In this document: in pieces, positions 13,465-21,789 of the stretch
Layout of the letters: each line of letters starts with the position of its first letter
How positions within the stretch are numbered: position 1 is the first letter of the stretch
From: Clostridiales bacterium UBA1770
GTDB lineage: Bacteria; Bacillota; Clostridia; Oscillospirales; CAG-272
NCBI GenBank assembly: GCA_002315325.1
Contig: DCGU01000036.1
Coordinates: forward strand, 1 to 37,572
DNA: 37,572 bases
Reading direction: 5' to 3'
Program-made: the position numbers and the translations under genes
The notes under the pieces: generated by a model
Seen by the model: only the letters and a program-made list of their open reading frames with translations
Told to the model about the DNA's origin: nothing
The model's database searches: none

Positions 13465-14691
13465 TCACTCGAATCGGAAGATTTCGAATTGACCGGGTGC
13501 CAGGAACACGCCGCAATCCAGCACGTGTTCCCAACGATAGTAGGAAGCGTCCCAGTTATCATGCTCGAAGTCTGCCTCGCGGTTGGCATACACGCGCCAA
13601 GCGTGCTTGACTTCGGGCGACGCCGAGAACCAGAACTTATCGCAGGTGTCCCAGGTGTTGTTGGTCACCATGACGTAATGCTTGCCGGCGTACTGGTCGC
13701 GTCCCTCGAAGAAGGTAACCAGCGCGGGCGTACCCAGGTCGCTGCGCACGTTAATGAGGTGCGTATCGCCGCAGGAGGCGATTTCGCCGGGACGGTAGGG
13801 ATTCACCAACGGGTAATTCCGGCCGACGGAATACACGCCGCGGAAATCCACGTGATTGAACAGGTCGGCATAGTAGGCGTTAAAGCGTTTCTGCAGATCC
13901 TGCAGGGCGTAATAGGTCGGGTTCTTGATACCGAACTCGGAGATGGGGGCCCCGCGGTAGTTGTTGTTGCAGGCGGGCGTGTGGTAGGTGAACCAGAAAA
14001 TGGCGTTGGCACCGCAGGCAAGGGCAACACCCATCTGCCAGCGGTAGTCGTCGATGCTGGGCACGCGGTAACGGAAGTGACCGACGGACAGCATAATGGA
14101 CAACAGCGGCACGTCGACTTCCTCGGCCAGTTTTTTATACTCGGCAAAGTCGCGGATGAAATCCACAGCACCCGTCGGCTCGGGATTCATCTGGTTGTAG
14201 CGGTCGTAGGACAGCAGCTTGCAGCCGGACTCCTTGACGAACTTCTTGCACTTCTCGGCGTAACCGGGGTTCTGGTTGAGGTAAGGCACAAGTCCGGGAC
14301 CCTCTTCCAGGGCAATCTTGTAGGCCTCGGTACAGTCGGCCATTTGGTCCTCGTGCGGCTCGTCACCCAGGAAGAAGCCGAAGGTGGCGGGGTGCTTGCC
14401 GTAATCGTCGTAGGCCTGTTTCATGGCAGCACGGTAGGCGTCGGCACCGTTTTTGATACCGGACCAGTGGGTACGGCCATCGACAAGAATGAGCTGGATG
14501 CCGTATTTGTCGCACAGATCGAGTGCGCGCAGGGTTGCTTCCTTTTTTTCATGGGACGTCCAGGGGGACATGGTCAGCGTCATGCCGCAGTCGGCCATAT
14601 CGGCAATTTCCTTTTCGGTCATGCCCTCAATGCCGTAGGGGTAGCAGGCCCAAAAGCCTAAGGGGAACTTTTTGAACTGAATTCTTGCCAT
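13465..14691 (-). CDS. Predicted TIM-barrel glycoside hydrolase (clan A-like)
   Basis: The 408-residue protein looks like a (beta/alpha)8 barrel with a small C-terminal beta domain (about residues 330-408). Glu111 in FGFFLGDEPHED is the probable acid/base, as the GDEP motif plays that role in several clan-A-like hydrolases. LLSYDRYN (about 159-166) and GANAIFWFTYHTP (about 227-239) mark later barrel strands. No signal peptide. AAAGGA precedes the ATG at 14691. It is the last gene of a three-gene minus-strand operon after the DUF2961 and GH39-like genes, so it probably works on the same glycan. I could not assign it to a numbered family; beta-galactosidase-like or DUF4434-like are possible. 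Confidence 0.6.
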   Translation of the reverse strand: MARIQFKKFPLGFWACYPYGIEGMTEKEIADMADCGMTLTMSPWTSHEKKEATLRALDLCDKYGIQLILVDGRTHWSGIKNGADAYRAAMKQAYDDYGKHPATFGFFLGDEPHEDQMADCTEAYKIALEEGPGLVPYLNQNPGYAEKCKKFVKESGCKLLSYDRYNQMNPEPTGAVDFIRDFAEYKKLAEEVDVPLLSIMLSVGHFRYRVPSIDDYRWQMGVALACGANAIFWFTYHTPACNNNYRGAPISEFGIKNPTYYALQDLQKRFNAYYADLFNHVDFRGVYSVGRNYPLVNPYRPGEIASCGDTHLINVRSDLGTPALVTFFEGRDQYAGKHYVMVTNNTWDTCDKFWFSASPEVKHAWRVYANREADFEHDNWDASYYRWEHVLDCGVFLAPGQFEIFRFE

Positions 14692-14743
14692 AAAGTTTTC
14701 CTTTCCGCCGACGGGGTCGGCACCTGTTTCGTTTTTTGATTTT

Positions 14744-16084
14744 TTATTTCTTTTGAAAGGTAATCAAAGCAATCGCGTAACCGCGCAGCGGCAGCGTACC
14801 GTCCTCGAGCGTCACGGGGCGGTGATTGCCCAGCGCATCGGTCACCCAAACGCTCACGGGGGCATAATCGCCCGTGCACGACAACGTTATATTTTTCGGA
14901 TTAGGTGCGACAATACCATACCCGCCGTTATCGCTGAACTGGCTGACCATAACCTTCACCGTTTGGCCGTCGTCACTCACGCCCGCCGTGACGTACAGGT
15001 CGTCGGCATTCGTTGCGGCTTCCACCTGCGCAAGGCTCGTGAGTTCACCCCAATACTGCAGGGCATAAAAACCGGGCAGAGGTTTGACGGATTTACCGCC
15101 GCAGCCGTGCGCCGAGCGGGGACCCGGTTCGAATACACCGTTCCACACGCGTTCCATCAGGAACTGCACGTCATAGTAACAGGAAATATCCACGCCGTTT
15201 TCGTGTGCCGTCGTCATCACGGCGCCCATGAAAGCGGCCTCCCCGACGGTTTTATGGAATTCAAAGCTCTTTTCCAGTTCCTGTTCCCAGCCCATCACGT
15301 AGTTCCACTCGTCATAGATGCTTTCCAGGTGTGACATGCCGTGGCGTTTCAGTGTTTCGCGAATGGCGGCGGCATATCTTGCCGTTTCCCCCGGCAGGCG
15401 CACGTAGGCGTGCCAGGACAAAAAGTCGATGGGGACGTTCTTTTCGGCACAACGGTCCAAAAACTTATCCACCATTTCCCCGCAGGGATTGGCAAACGCC
15501 AAACCGCCGATTTTCACGTCGGGATGTTCACGCTTGATGACCGTTGCCGCCGCTTCGTATAAATCCAAAAATTGTTCCTGCGTACCGGTCCAGCATTGCG
15601 GGATATCCGGCTCGTTCCAGATTTCCCAATAGGTGATGCCGAGATGCATACCGTTGCCCCACCCTTCGTTATAATGGGCAATGATGCGGGAACAAATGCG
15701 GCCCCACTTGGCAAAATCCTTCGGCGGGTGAATGTGGCGCTTGATGGGCTGATGCTCGATGCAGCTGCCCAGACGGTAAATCGGCTTGGCGCCGACCTCC
15801 TCAATATGCTGCATATACAAATCCGTCAGCGCAAAATTGTAGTTGGCCGGGTCGTTTTCATCTTTGTCAAAATCGGGGAAAAGGTTGTGCACGTCCACGT
15901 ATTCGCCCGAGCCGAACGGGTATTCGATATCGTGCGTGCGGCAGAACGGGATATGCGCCGCACGGAACCAGGCGGAGGCATCATAGGACATATTGTAGGT
16001 CACGGGACCGCCGCCGACGCCGTTCATGGGGCGAATCGGACCGCCGCGCTTTTCGGGATTGATTTGCAACGTCACGTTGTTCAT
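14744..16084 (-). CDS. GH39-like glycosidase (beta-xylosidase/iduronidase type)
   Basis: The 446-residue protein has a clan-A barrel with both catalytic glutamates in place: Glu158 in YWEIWNEPD (acid/base) and Glu259 in SIYDEWNY (nucleophile). The N-terminal FRTHDIEYPFG segment and the barrel layout are like GH39 enzymes, which hydrolyse beta-xylosides or alpha-L-iduronides with retention. A C-terminal beta domain follows (about 350-446). No signal peptide. GGAGGTG precedes the ATG. It lies 21 bases after the DUF2961 gene and 52 before the TIM-barrel gene. A paralogue at 29975-31345 has its acid/base at the same residue number. Related families such as GH30 or GH51 are possible. Confidence 0.72.
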   Translation of the reverse strand: MNNVTLQINPEKRGGPIRPMNGVGGGPVTYNMSYDASAWFRAAHIPFCRTHDIEYPFGSGEYVDVHNLFPDFDKDENDPANYNFALTDLYMQHIEEVGAKPIYRLGSCIEHQPIKRHIHPPKDFAKWGRICSRIIAHYNEGWGNGMHLGITYWEIWNEPDIPQCWTGTQEQFLDLYEAAATVIKREHPDVKIGGLAFANPCGEMVDKFLDRCAEKNVPIDFLSWHAYVRLPGETARYAAAIRETLKRHGMSHLESIYDEWNYVMGWEQELEKSFEFHKTVGEAAFMGAVMTTAHENGVDISCYYDVQFLMERVWNGVFEPGPRSAHGCGGKSVKPLPGFYALQYWGELTSLAQVEAATNADDLYVTAGVSDDGQTVKVMVSQFSDNGGYGIVAPNPKNITLSCTGDYAPVSVWVTDALGNHRPVTLEDGTLPLRGYAIALITFQKK

Positions 16085-16105
16085 GGATACACCTCCAACA
16101 AAAAA

Positions 16106-17161
16106 TCAATGAATTTCCAATTGCGCGGGTTCGGGATAGACCGGTTTGTTCCCCGCGGGATTGTCCAAATAGAAGAAGGATACACAGGAAAGGTCGTCCT
16201 GCAGCGTTTTATACAGACCCGTCGGGTACCAGCCCAACGCCTGCACCGTTACGCGCAGGTCGCTGTCAAAGAAAATCGGGTCCTCGATATGCCAGCGGTA
16301 CAGGGAAAAGCGGCGGTTGACGCTGCCGGCGCGGTCGGCCGGCCATTGGAACACCCCGGAATAAGGGGTGGAAAAGGTTACGGTTTTGCCGTCGACCTCC
16401 CCCGAAAAGGCGGCGCCGAAATAATCCTCCGTGCCCGTGCCGCAAATCGTGGGGAACTGTCCGTCCCCGTCGAGATAAAACTTAAACTCACCCTCGCACC
16501 ATATTTCCGTCTCATGCGTGCCGTACACCATATAGGTACCGACGTAGGCGCCGTGCCCCACAACGTCTTCCAGTGCCGTGAAGACCGTCTTTTCGGGTAC
16601 GGGATTCGTGCGGCGGAACTGTGCGTGGAAATACAGCGCGTCGTCGGGGACGGCACAAAGCTGATAATCGATTTGGTAATAGAGAATCATAGGCTTTTCG
16701 CTCGTGTTCTCCACCGTGATTTTAAAACCGGTACGGAAGGGCATCTTCCAATAACAGTTATACCCCTTGCGCGGGTTGACGCAAACGACGCTTGAGGAAA
16801 TCTGGCTGTAGCATTCGTGTGCCGACGCAAAGAAATCGCCCAAGGGGCACTCCACGGCGGGCACGCCGCAGCCGTCCCAAAAGATGCGCAGCGTCGTGCA
16901 GCGGCTCTGATTGACGTCATCCAGCGAATAGGTCAGCCAAATATGGTTGATGATACCGGCACCGGCAACGTCCGCCGCGACAAAGGTCTCGCCGGGGCGA
17001 ATGAGCACGGCCGGGGAGACTTTCCACCCCTGCCCCAGTTCCTTGGCGCAACCGCGCGCGGCGCCGTTTGTCGACGTACCGCCCTGCCCTTTTTCCCCCG
17101 TGAAGTTTTCGGCGGATACGGAACGGGATACAATTCCGTCGTGTCTTTTGAAATAATCCAT
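16106..17161 (-). CDS. DUF2961/GH172-family glycosidase
   Basis: The 351-residue protein is a DUF2961 member, now classed as GH172. Typical motifs are an early NGAARGCAKELGQGWKVSP stretch, GIINHIWLTY, FWDGCGVPAVECPLGDFF, EGEFKFYLDGDGQFPTICG and TGTEDYFGAAF. Glu225 and Glu245 are the likely active-site acids. Characterised members act on fructofuranosides or D-arabinofuranosides, some as transglycosylases. The length suggests a single double-jelly-roll unit. No signal peptide. GGAGGTG lies upstream of the ATG. It is the first gene of the operon reading 17161 to 13465, whose promoter is at 17264-17292 and whose leader contains a 53-bp palindromic repeat. Confidence 0.83.
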   Translation of the reverse strand: MDYFKRHDGIVSRSVSAENFTGEKGQGGTSTNGAARGCAKELGQGWKVSPAVLIRPGETFVAADVAGAGIINHIWLTYSLDDVNQSRCTTLRIFWDGCGVPAVECPLGDFFASAHECYSQISSSVVCVNPRKGYNCYWKMPFRTGFKITVENTSEKPMILYYQIDYQLCAVPDDALYFHAQFRRTNPVPEKTVFTALEDVVGHGAYVGTYMVYGTHETEIWCEGEFKFYLDGDGQFPTICGTGTEDYFGAAFSGEVDGKTVTFSTPYSGVFQWPADRAGSVNRRFSLYRWHIEDPIFFDSDLRVTVQALGWYPTGLYKTLQDDLSCVSFFYLDNPAGNKPVYPEPAQLEIH

Positions 17162-17191
17162 ACAGCACCTCCGACTGATCTTTCATTTATA

Positions 17192-17244
17192 TCAATTGTA
17201 AAACTGCGTTTTCAATTCGATACACTTGCGACTTTTACAATTGA
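17192..17244. repeat. Palindromic repeat, full copy 2 (53 bp)
   Basis: TCAATTGTAAA (17192-17202) and TTTACAATTGA (17234-17244) form perfect terminal inverted repeats; the left half AACTGCGTTTTCAATT matches copy 1 closely. It lies in the predicted 5' leader of the GH172 operon (minus strand). Confidence 0.75.
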
Positions 17245-17263
17245 CGCATCTTTCATTACGTGT

Positions 17264-17292
17264 AGTATATACGATTCTGCGTCGGGCGTCAA
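17264..17292 (-). promoter_or_regulatory. Sigma-A promoter of the GH172 operon
   Basis: On the minus strand: TTGACG (17292-17287), 17 bases, TATACT (17269-17264). The leader to the start codon at 17161 is about 95 bases. Confidence 0.65.
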
Positions 17293-17340
17293 CCCGTTCC
17301 CCATGCTTTTTTCACTTTTCATTTTCATCCTTTTGTCCCG

Positions 17341-17369
17341 TTGACACAATATGCCAAAGGGTATATAAT
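17341..17369 (+). promoter_or_regulatory. Consensus sigma-A promoter of the glycyl radical operon
   Basis: TTGACA (17341-17346), 17 bases, TATAAT (17364-17369), both perfect. Predicted start of transcription is near 17376, which rules against the ATG at 17376 as the real start of translation. Confidence 0.78.
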
Positions 17370-17438
17370 GACCGTATGAAAACCGACCGAAAAAAGCTTC
17401 CCGATCGGCAACGGAAACGGGGAAAAGGAGGGTGCGGC

Positions 17439-18338
17439 GTGCTTTGCAATATCCAGCATTTTTCACTGCATGACGGCGCGGGTGTACGCACCACCGTCTT
17501 TTTTAAGGGCTGCAATCTGCACTGTTTTTGGTGCCACAACCCCGAATCGCAATCGTTTGCCCCGCAACCCGCTTTTTATGCTGCACGCTGCATCGGCTGC
17601 GGCGCCTGTGTCGATGCATGCCCGCACGCACAGGGCGGGAAAACCGCCTTTTTGTCGGGGAACAATACCTGTGTATCCTGCGGCAAGTGCCGCGACGTCT
17701 GCTACAGCGGCGCCATGGAAATCATCGGCACCGACAAAAGCGCCGACGCCGTTATGGACGAGATTTTGCGGGACCGGGACCTATATGCGGCCACCGGGGG
17801 CGGCGTCACCTTTTCGGGCGGCGAACCCTTCCTGCAGCCGGCTTTGCTGGGGGAACTGTTACGATCCTGCCGTGACCACGGCATCCCGACGGCCGTGGAG
17901 TCCGCCGCATGCGTGCCCTTTACCGTTATCGAGCCGCTTCTGCCCCTGATTGATACGCTGTTCTGCGACGTCAAAAGTATGGACAGCCAAAAGCACAAAG
18001 CTGCAACGGGGCAGCCGAACGATTTGATTTTACAAACCGTCACCGCTGCGGCGGCAAACGTAAAAGAATTGATTATCCGCACGCCGATTATCCCCGGCTT
18101 TAACGATACCATTTCGGACGTCGGTGCGATTGCCGCCTTTGTTGCCGCCCTGCCCGGCGGGCCGCACCATTTTGAGCTTTTGCCCTATCGCGGCATCTGC
18201 GACGCCAAATACACGGCGCTCGGCATACCGTTTGAAGCCGCAGGCCTATCGACGCCGACAGACGAAACGATGCAATCCCTGTGTGCGGCAGCGCGGCAAC
18301 GCGGCGTCGACTGCACCGTCAATACCTCCATCGTATAA
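17439..18338 (+). CDS. Glycyl radical enzyme activase (radical SAM)
   Basis: The 299-residue protein is a glycyl-radical-activating enzyme. It has the radical-SAM motif C-x3-C-x2-C at Cys25, Cys29 and Cys32 (KGCNLHCFWCHNP), and a ferredoxin-like insert with two cysteine clusters (CIGCGACVDACP and CVSCGKCRDVC), as in activases for dehydratase- and decarboxylase-type radical enzymes rather than the short pyruvate formate-lyase activase. GGGVTFSGGEP is the SAM-binding strand. It would create the glycyl radical on the neighbouring enzyme. GTG 17439 is chosen because AAAGGAGG (17424-17431) stands seven bases upstream; ATG 17376 lies at the transcription start and has no ribosome site. The radical enzyme follows after 72 bases. 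Confidence 0.9.
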   Translation: MLCNIQHFSLHDGAGVRTTVFFKGCNLHCFWCHNPESQSFAPQPAFYAARCIGCGACVDACPHAQGGKTAFLSGNNTCVSCGKCRDVCYSGAMEIIGTDKSADAVMDEILRDRDLYAATGGGVTFSGGEPFLQPALLGELLRSCRDHGIPTAVESAACVPFTVIEPLLPLIDTLFCDVKSMDSQKHKAATGQPNDLILQTVTAAAANVKELIIRTPIIPGFNDTISDVGAIAAFVAALPGGPHHFELLPYRGICDAKYTALGIPFEAAGLSTPTDETMQSLCAAARQRGVDCTVNTSIV

Positions 18339-18342
18339 ACAC

Positions 18343-18380
18343 GAATTGCACGATAAACTTCTGATTTTTACAATTGACTG
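18343..18380. repeat. Palindromic repeat, right-half copy
   Basis: GAATTG, then AAACTTCTG and TTTACAATTGAC (18367-18378) match the right half of copy 1. The left terminal repeat is missing. It sits between the activase and the radical enzyme genes. Confidence 0.6.
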
Positions 18381-18410
18381 ATGAAATATGGAAAACGGGG
18401 GAACGTCAAA

Positions 18411-20597
18411 ATGATTTACAACGTAAAACAATGTGCCGAGGAATTTGACGCCTACTATGCAACCTACGACCCCTGCACCGCACCGCTGCTGAACGGTTTA
18501 AAAGAAATAGACGCGCAGGCCGGCGGTTTGTCTTCTTACGCGCAAAAAGCCAAAAACATTGCGTATATCTGCGACAACGCCCCCGTGCATTTGTTCCGCA
18601 ACGCGCCCTTCTTTTTTGAGTTTTCCAGCGGCCGCGGCCGCCACACGTGGGGCGGTCTGCAATCGCCTGTCGGCAGCTTTCTGCACGACAAAACGGCACC
18701 GCTGTGGTTAAATTTATATGAAAAAGAATCGGCGAGCGACCGTGCCGCCGGCCGCGTGCACTGTTGGAACAACCCCGTTGGGTTCGACCATTTTTCCCTC
18801 GGCTACGATACGATATTGTCACAGGGTTTTCACGGTATCATTGCCCGCGCCGCATGCGCCCTGACCCATGCCGAAGATGAAAAAGCACGGCAGAGTCTGC
18901 AAGCCATGATTGACGCGTCCAATGCCCTTTTGCGCCTGGCGGCACGGTTTGCCGCGCAGGCAAACGCACTGGCCGCCGCTGCGCTATCCTTTGATGAAAA
19001 GACACATTATCTGCACGTGGCAGATATGGCGTCCCGCGTTCCCGCCGAACCGCCGCGAACGATGGAGGAAGCATTGTGCGCCATTCTGTTTTGCCGCGAG
19101 GCCATCGGGACGGTTGAAGGCATCGGCGTCAGCACCTTCGGGCACCTGGACCGTATGCTCTATCCGTTTTACGCCGCCGATCTCAAGGCAGGCCGCATCA
19201 ACCCCGAGCGCGCCGAAAATCTGTTTGAATTGCTGCTGGCCTACACCGCCGTCCGCTTTGAAGCGGACACGGCGTACAACGAGACGTCCACCACCATCAT
19301 GGTCGGCGGCTGCAATTTGGACGGCAGCGTCTGCTATAACCCCGTGACCGAGGCCATTCTCGACGCCGTACTGCAGGGTCGTTGGCTCAACACCAAGATT
19401 AACTGCCGCGTTTCGGCAGCGCATCCCCGCGCCTATTTTGAAAAGCTGGCCGCCATCCAAACGGCGAATATCCCCGCCATCGTTATGCTGAACGACGACG
19501 TCATCATTCCCGCCCGCGTCAGGTGCGGCGAGGACTTGGCTGACGCGCGCACTTACGTGGCCGGGGGCTGTCACGAAGTCACGCTGCAGAACACCATGGT
19601 CAACACGCGTGCCGACACCTGGATTAATTTGCCGCGCCTGCTCCTGGACGTTTTGTCCATCAGTACGGCAAACACGTTTGACGCCTTTTATGCACAGGTG
19701 ATGGAACGTATCGCCGATTTCATTCACGAAATGATGGCGCGTAAAAATAAATACGAAAAACTGTGGAGCACCTACGATCCGCTGCCGCTGGTTTCCGCCA
19801 CGCTGACGGGCTGCATCGAGGGCGGCCGCGATGCCACGGACGGCGGCACCAAATACGCGCAAACCGCCCTGTCCCTGCTGGCACCCGCCACGCTCATCGA
19901 CTCGCTGTGGAGCGTCAAGACACTGGTGTACGACACGGCGCAAATCACCCTGGCCGAACTGTACCGCCTGTGTCAAACCAACTTCGACGATAATCCCCGC
20001 CTGCAGGCCTATATTGTCAACCGCATTCCCAAATACGGCACCGATAACGACGAACTCAACGCCTTTGCTCCCCGTGTGCTGCACGATATTGCCGCCGTCT
20101 ATCGGGACGAAAACGGCAACCTGTACAAAAACGGACGCGGCGGCAACTATCTGCCCGCTTTCTACCCGCACGACATTCATCGTGACCTGGGACTGAAAAC
20201 CATCGCGACACCGGACGGCCGCCGCGCTTTCACGACGCTTTCCCGCGGCTGTTCCCCCAGTGAGTTTATCGAGGTGAAAAACCCCGCGGACATCATCCGT
20301 TCCGTGAGCCATATCGATTTCACGGAATTTGCCGATTCTTTCGTCACCGATATCACGCTGCAGCGTATGGAGCCGAGCGTCGGGCGAGACGTCCTTATCG
20401 GGCTGTTGACGCTGTTCCTAAAAGCCGGCGGCAGTTCCCTGCAGTTCAATATGCTGGACCATGCCGGGCTGCTGTTGGCGCGCGAACACCCCGAGCTGCA
20501 CCGCGATATTTGCGTGCGCGTGTGCGGCTACAGCGCAGTTTTCGTCACCCTGAGCCGCCAGACACAGGACGAAATTATTGCCCGCGCTATACGATAA
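18411..20597 (+). CDS. Glycyl radical enzyme of unassigned substrate class
   Basis: The 728-residue protein is a pyruvate-formate-lyase-like glycyl radical enzyme. The radical site is Gly706 in RVCGYSAVF, near the C-terminus, and the thiyl cysteine is Cys387 in AGGCHEVTL, with Glu389 as a possible base. Diol, glycerol, choline and hydroxyproline enzymes usually have Gly-Cys-Val-Glu here; histidine in the third place, and cysteine before the radical glycine (usually serine), are unusual to my knowledge. At 728 residues it is shorter than most dehydratases (about 780-850). ATG 18411 has a GGGGGA ribosome site; the ATG at 18381 has none. It is made with its own activase and followed by a PocR-AraC regulator, a self-contained anaerobic catabolic module. 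The reaction cannot be named from sequence. Confidence 0.88.
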   Translation: MIYNVKQCAEEFDAYYATYDPCTAPLLNGLKEIDAQAGGLSSYAQKAKNIAYICDNAPVHLFRNAPFFFEFSSGRGRHTWGGLQSPVGSFLHDKTAPLWLNLYEKESASDRAAGRVHCWNNPVGFDHFSLGYDTILSQGFHGIIARAACALTHAEDEKARQSLQAMIDASNALLRLAARFAAQANALAAAALSFDEKTHYLHVADMASRVPAEPPRTMEEALCAILFCREAIGTVEGIGVSTFGHLDRMLYPFYAADLKAGRINPERAENLFELLLAYTAVRFEADTAYNETSTTIMVGGCNLDGSVCYNPVTEAILDAVLQGRWLNTKINCRVSAAHPRAYFEKLAAIQTANIPAIVMLNDDVIIPARVRCGEDLADARTYVAGGCHEVTLQNTMVNTRADTWINLPRLLLDVLSISTANTFDAFYAQVMERIADFIHEMMARKNKYEKLWSTYDPLPLVSATLTGCIEGGRDATDGGTKYAQTALSLLAPATLIDSLWSVKTLVYDTAQITLAELYRLCQTNFDDNPRLQAYIVNRIPKYGTDNDELNAFAPRVLHDIAAVYRDENGNLYKNGRGGNYLPAFYPHDIHRDLGLKTIATPDGRRAFTTLSRGCSPSEFIEVKNPADIIRSVSHIDFTEFADSFVTDITLQRMEPSVGRDVLIGLLTLFLKAGGSSLQFNMLDHAGLLLAREHPELHRDICVRVCGYSAVFVTLSRQTQDEIIARAIR

Positions 20598-20645
20598 GCC
20601 ATAGCATTTCTTTTTCAACGTCAACGGGAAGGAGAGAGACGAGCC

Positions 20646-21557
20646 GTGAACCAGCTGCATTTTGATAAGGAAGTATATCGTATGCTCAAAGGGTTCTACG
20701 ATATCTTCGGCTACAGCATCACCCTTCGCGACGTGTCCGGCGAATATCTGTTTTCCTATCCGTCGGCTTCGCCCATTTATCGCAATATGGTTTTCTGCGA
20801 TAAGCTGTGGCGGCTTTGCCCCGAGTTCAAGGAGGAATGCCTTGCCTGCGACCGCCGCGCCATCACGCACGTTTGCAAAGAAAAGGAACCCTACGTTTAT
20901 ACCTGCCACGTCGGGTTGAGTGAGGCCATCGTCCCCATCGTCATTCACGACGAAGTCAGATGCGTTTTCTTCATCGGGCAATTCCGCAACAACGCCAATT
21001 TACGCTTGACGCCGAAGCGGGTTACCGCCACCGGTGCAAAATACGGGGTAACCCCGACCGGCACCGTCTTGTCCGACCTGCAGGATGCCTATTGGAAGCA
21101 ACCGCAGGTGGAACAAAACCGCATGGAAATCCTGGTCAACTACCTGCGGGTATGCGCCTACGTCATTCAAAAAGAGAACCTGATCAGCGTAAACCACAGT
21201 TCTCTCACCGTGCGCTTTTGCGAGTACCTGCGTGAAAACCTCTATCAGCACGTTTCCGTCAGCAGCACAGCCGAAGCCTTAAAATGTTCCGCATCGCATC
21301 TGTCACGCGTCATTGCCAAAGACCTGCATACAACGTTTTCGGCGTATCTGAACGAGCGGCGCATCGAGGAAGCCAAGCGTCTGCTGACGACCACCAATCT
21401 TTCCGTGAAGGAAATCGCGCAAAGACTCACCTACGAGGAAGCAACCTATTTCATGCACGTCTTCAAAAAAAGCACCGGCATGACGCCTTCGTCATACCGC
21501 AAAAGTGCCCCCCGCGACCATCTGCCGCCGATAACACCCGCAGATATTCTTCCATAA
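20646..21557 (+). CDS. PocR-domain AraC-family transcription regulator
   Basis: The 303-residue protein has an N-terminal PocR ligand-binding domain (about 1-175) with the cysteine pattern of that family (WRLCPEFKEECLACDRRA and TCHVGLSEAIVPI), and a C-terminal AraC DNA-binding region (about 190-290) with two helix-turn-helix units, the second in the NLSVKEIAQRLTYEEATYFMHVFKKSTGMTPSSYRK stretch. PocR itself responds to propanediol; this domain senses small catabolic substrates. GTG 20646 is preceded by AAGGAGAG with nine bases of spacing. It is downstream of the glycyl radical enzyme in the same direction and probably activates that operon in response to its substrate. A terminator follows at once. 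Confidence 0.88.
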   Translation: MNQLHFDKEVYRMLKGFYDIFGYSITLRDVSGEYLFSYPSASPIYRNMVFCDKLWRLCPEFKEECLACDRRAITHVCKEKEPYVYTCHVGLSEAIVPIVIHDEVRCVFFIGQFRNNANLRLTPKRVTATGAKYGVTPTGTVLSDLQDAYWKQPQVEQNRMEILVNYLRVCAYVIQKENLISVNHSSLTVRFCEYLRENLYQHVSVSSTAEALKCSASHLSRVIAKDLHTTFSAYLNERRIEEAKRLLTTTNLSVKEIAQRLTYEEATYFMHVFKKSTGMTPSSYRKSAPRDHLPPITPADILP

Positions 21558-21568
21558 TAATGAAGCGC

Positions 21569-21602
21569 AAAGAGGCAGCCGACGATTCGGCTGCCTCTTT
21601 TT
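21569..21602 (+). terminator. Rho-independent terminator of the glycyl radical operon
   Basis: AAAGAGGCAGCCGA pairs perfectly with TCGGCTGCCTCTTT around a short loop, followed by TTG. Confidence 0.9.
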
Positions 21603-21732
21603 GTCAGATTGCATATATCAGCGCCATTCGGTGTTAGGTATGTGTACATAACCACCTATCGCCCGCATTAAAATGATAGGATTTTACAGTGTTTGATAGT
21701 TTAACATATTTATCGCATGCGCTTATGCATAG

Positions 21733-21738
21733 TATAAT
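21733..21738 (+). promoter_or_regulatory. Probable -10 box for the surface protein gene
   Basis: TATAAT at 21733-21738 is perfect, but the -35 position (21710-21715, TTATCG) is poor. The rest of the 21603-21789 gap is AT-rich with no other clear signal, so an activator may be needed. Confidence 0.45.
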
Positions 21739-21789
21739 ATACGTAAGATGATGCTTCATCACCTAATACACACGAAAGGACTTTTTACC

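Noticed and set aside
13408..14661. Long plus-strand open frame opposite the TIM-barrel gene
   Set aside because: It lacks a ribosome site and domain motifs and mirrors the codon bias of the real gene on the other strand. The same holds for long antisense frames at 856-1824, 11120-12523, 7122-8573, 18984-20312 and 21832-23769.
17226..17438. N-terminal extension of the radical SAM activase
   Set aside because: It would start before the promoter or at the transcription start; the only good ribosome site serves GTG 17439.
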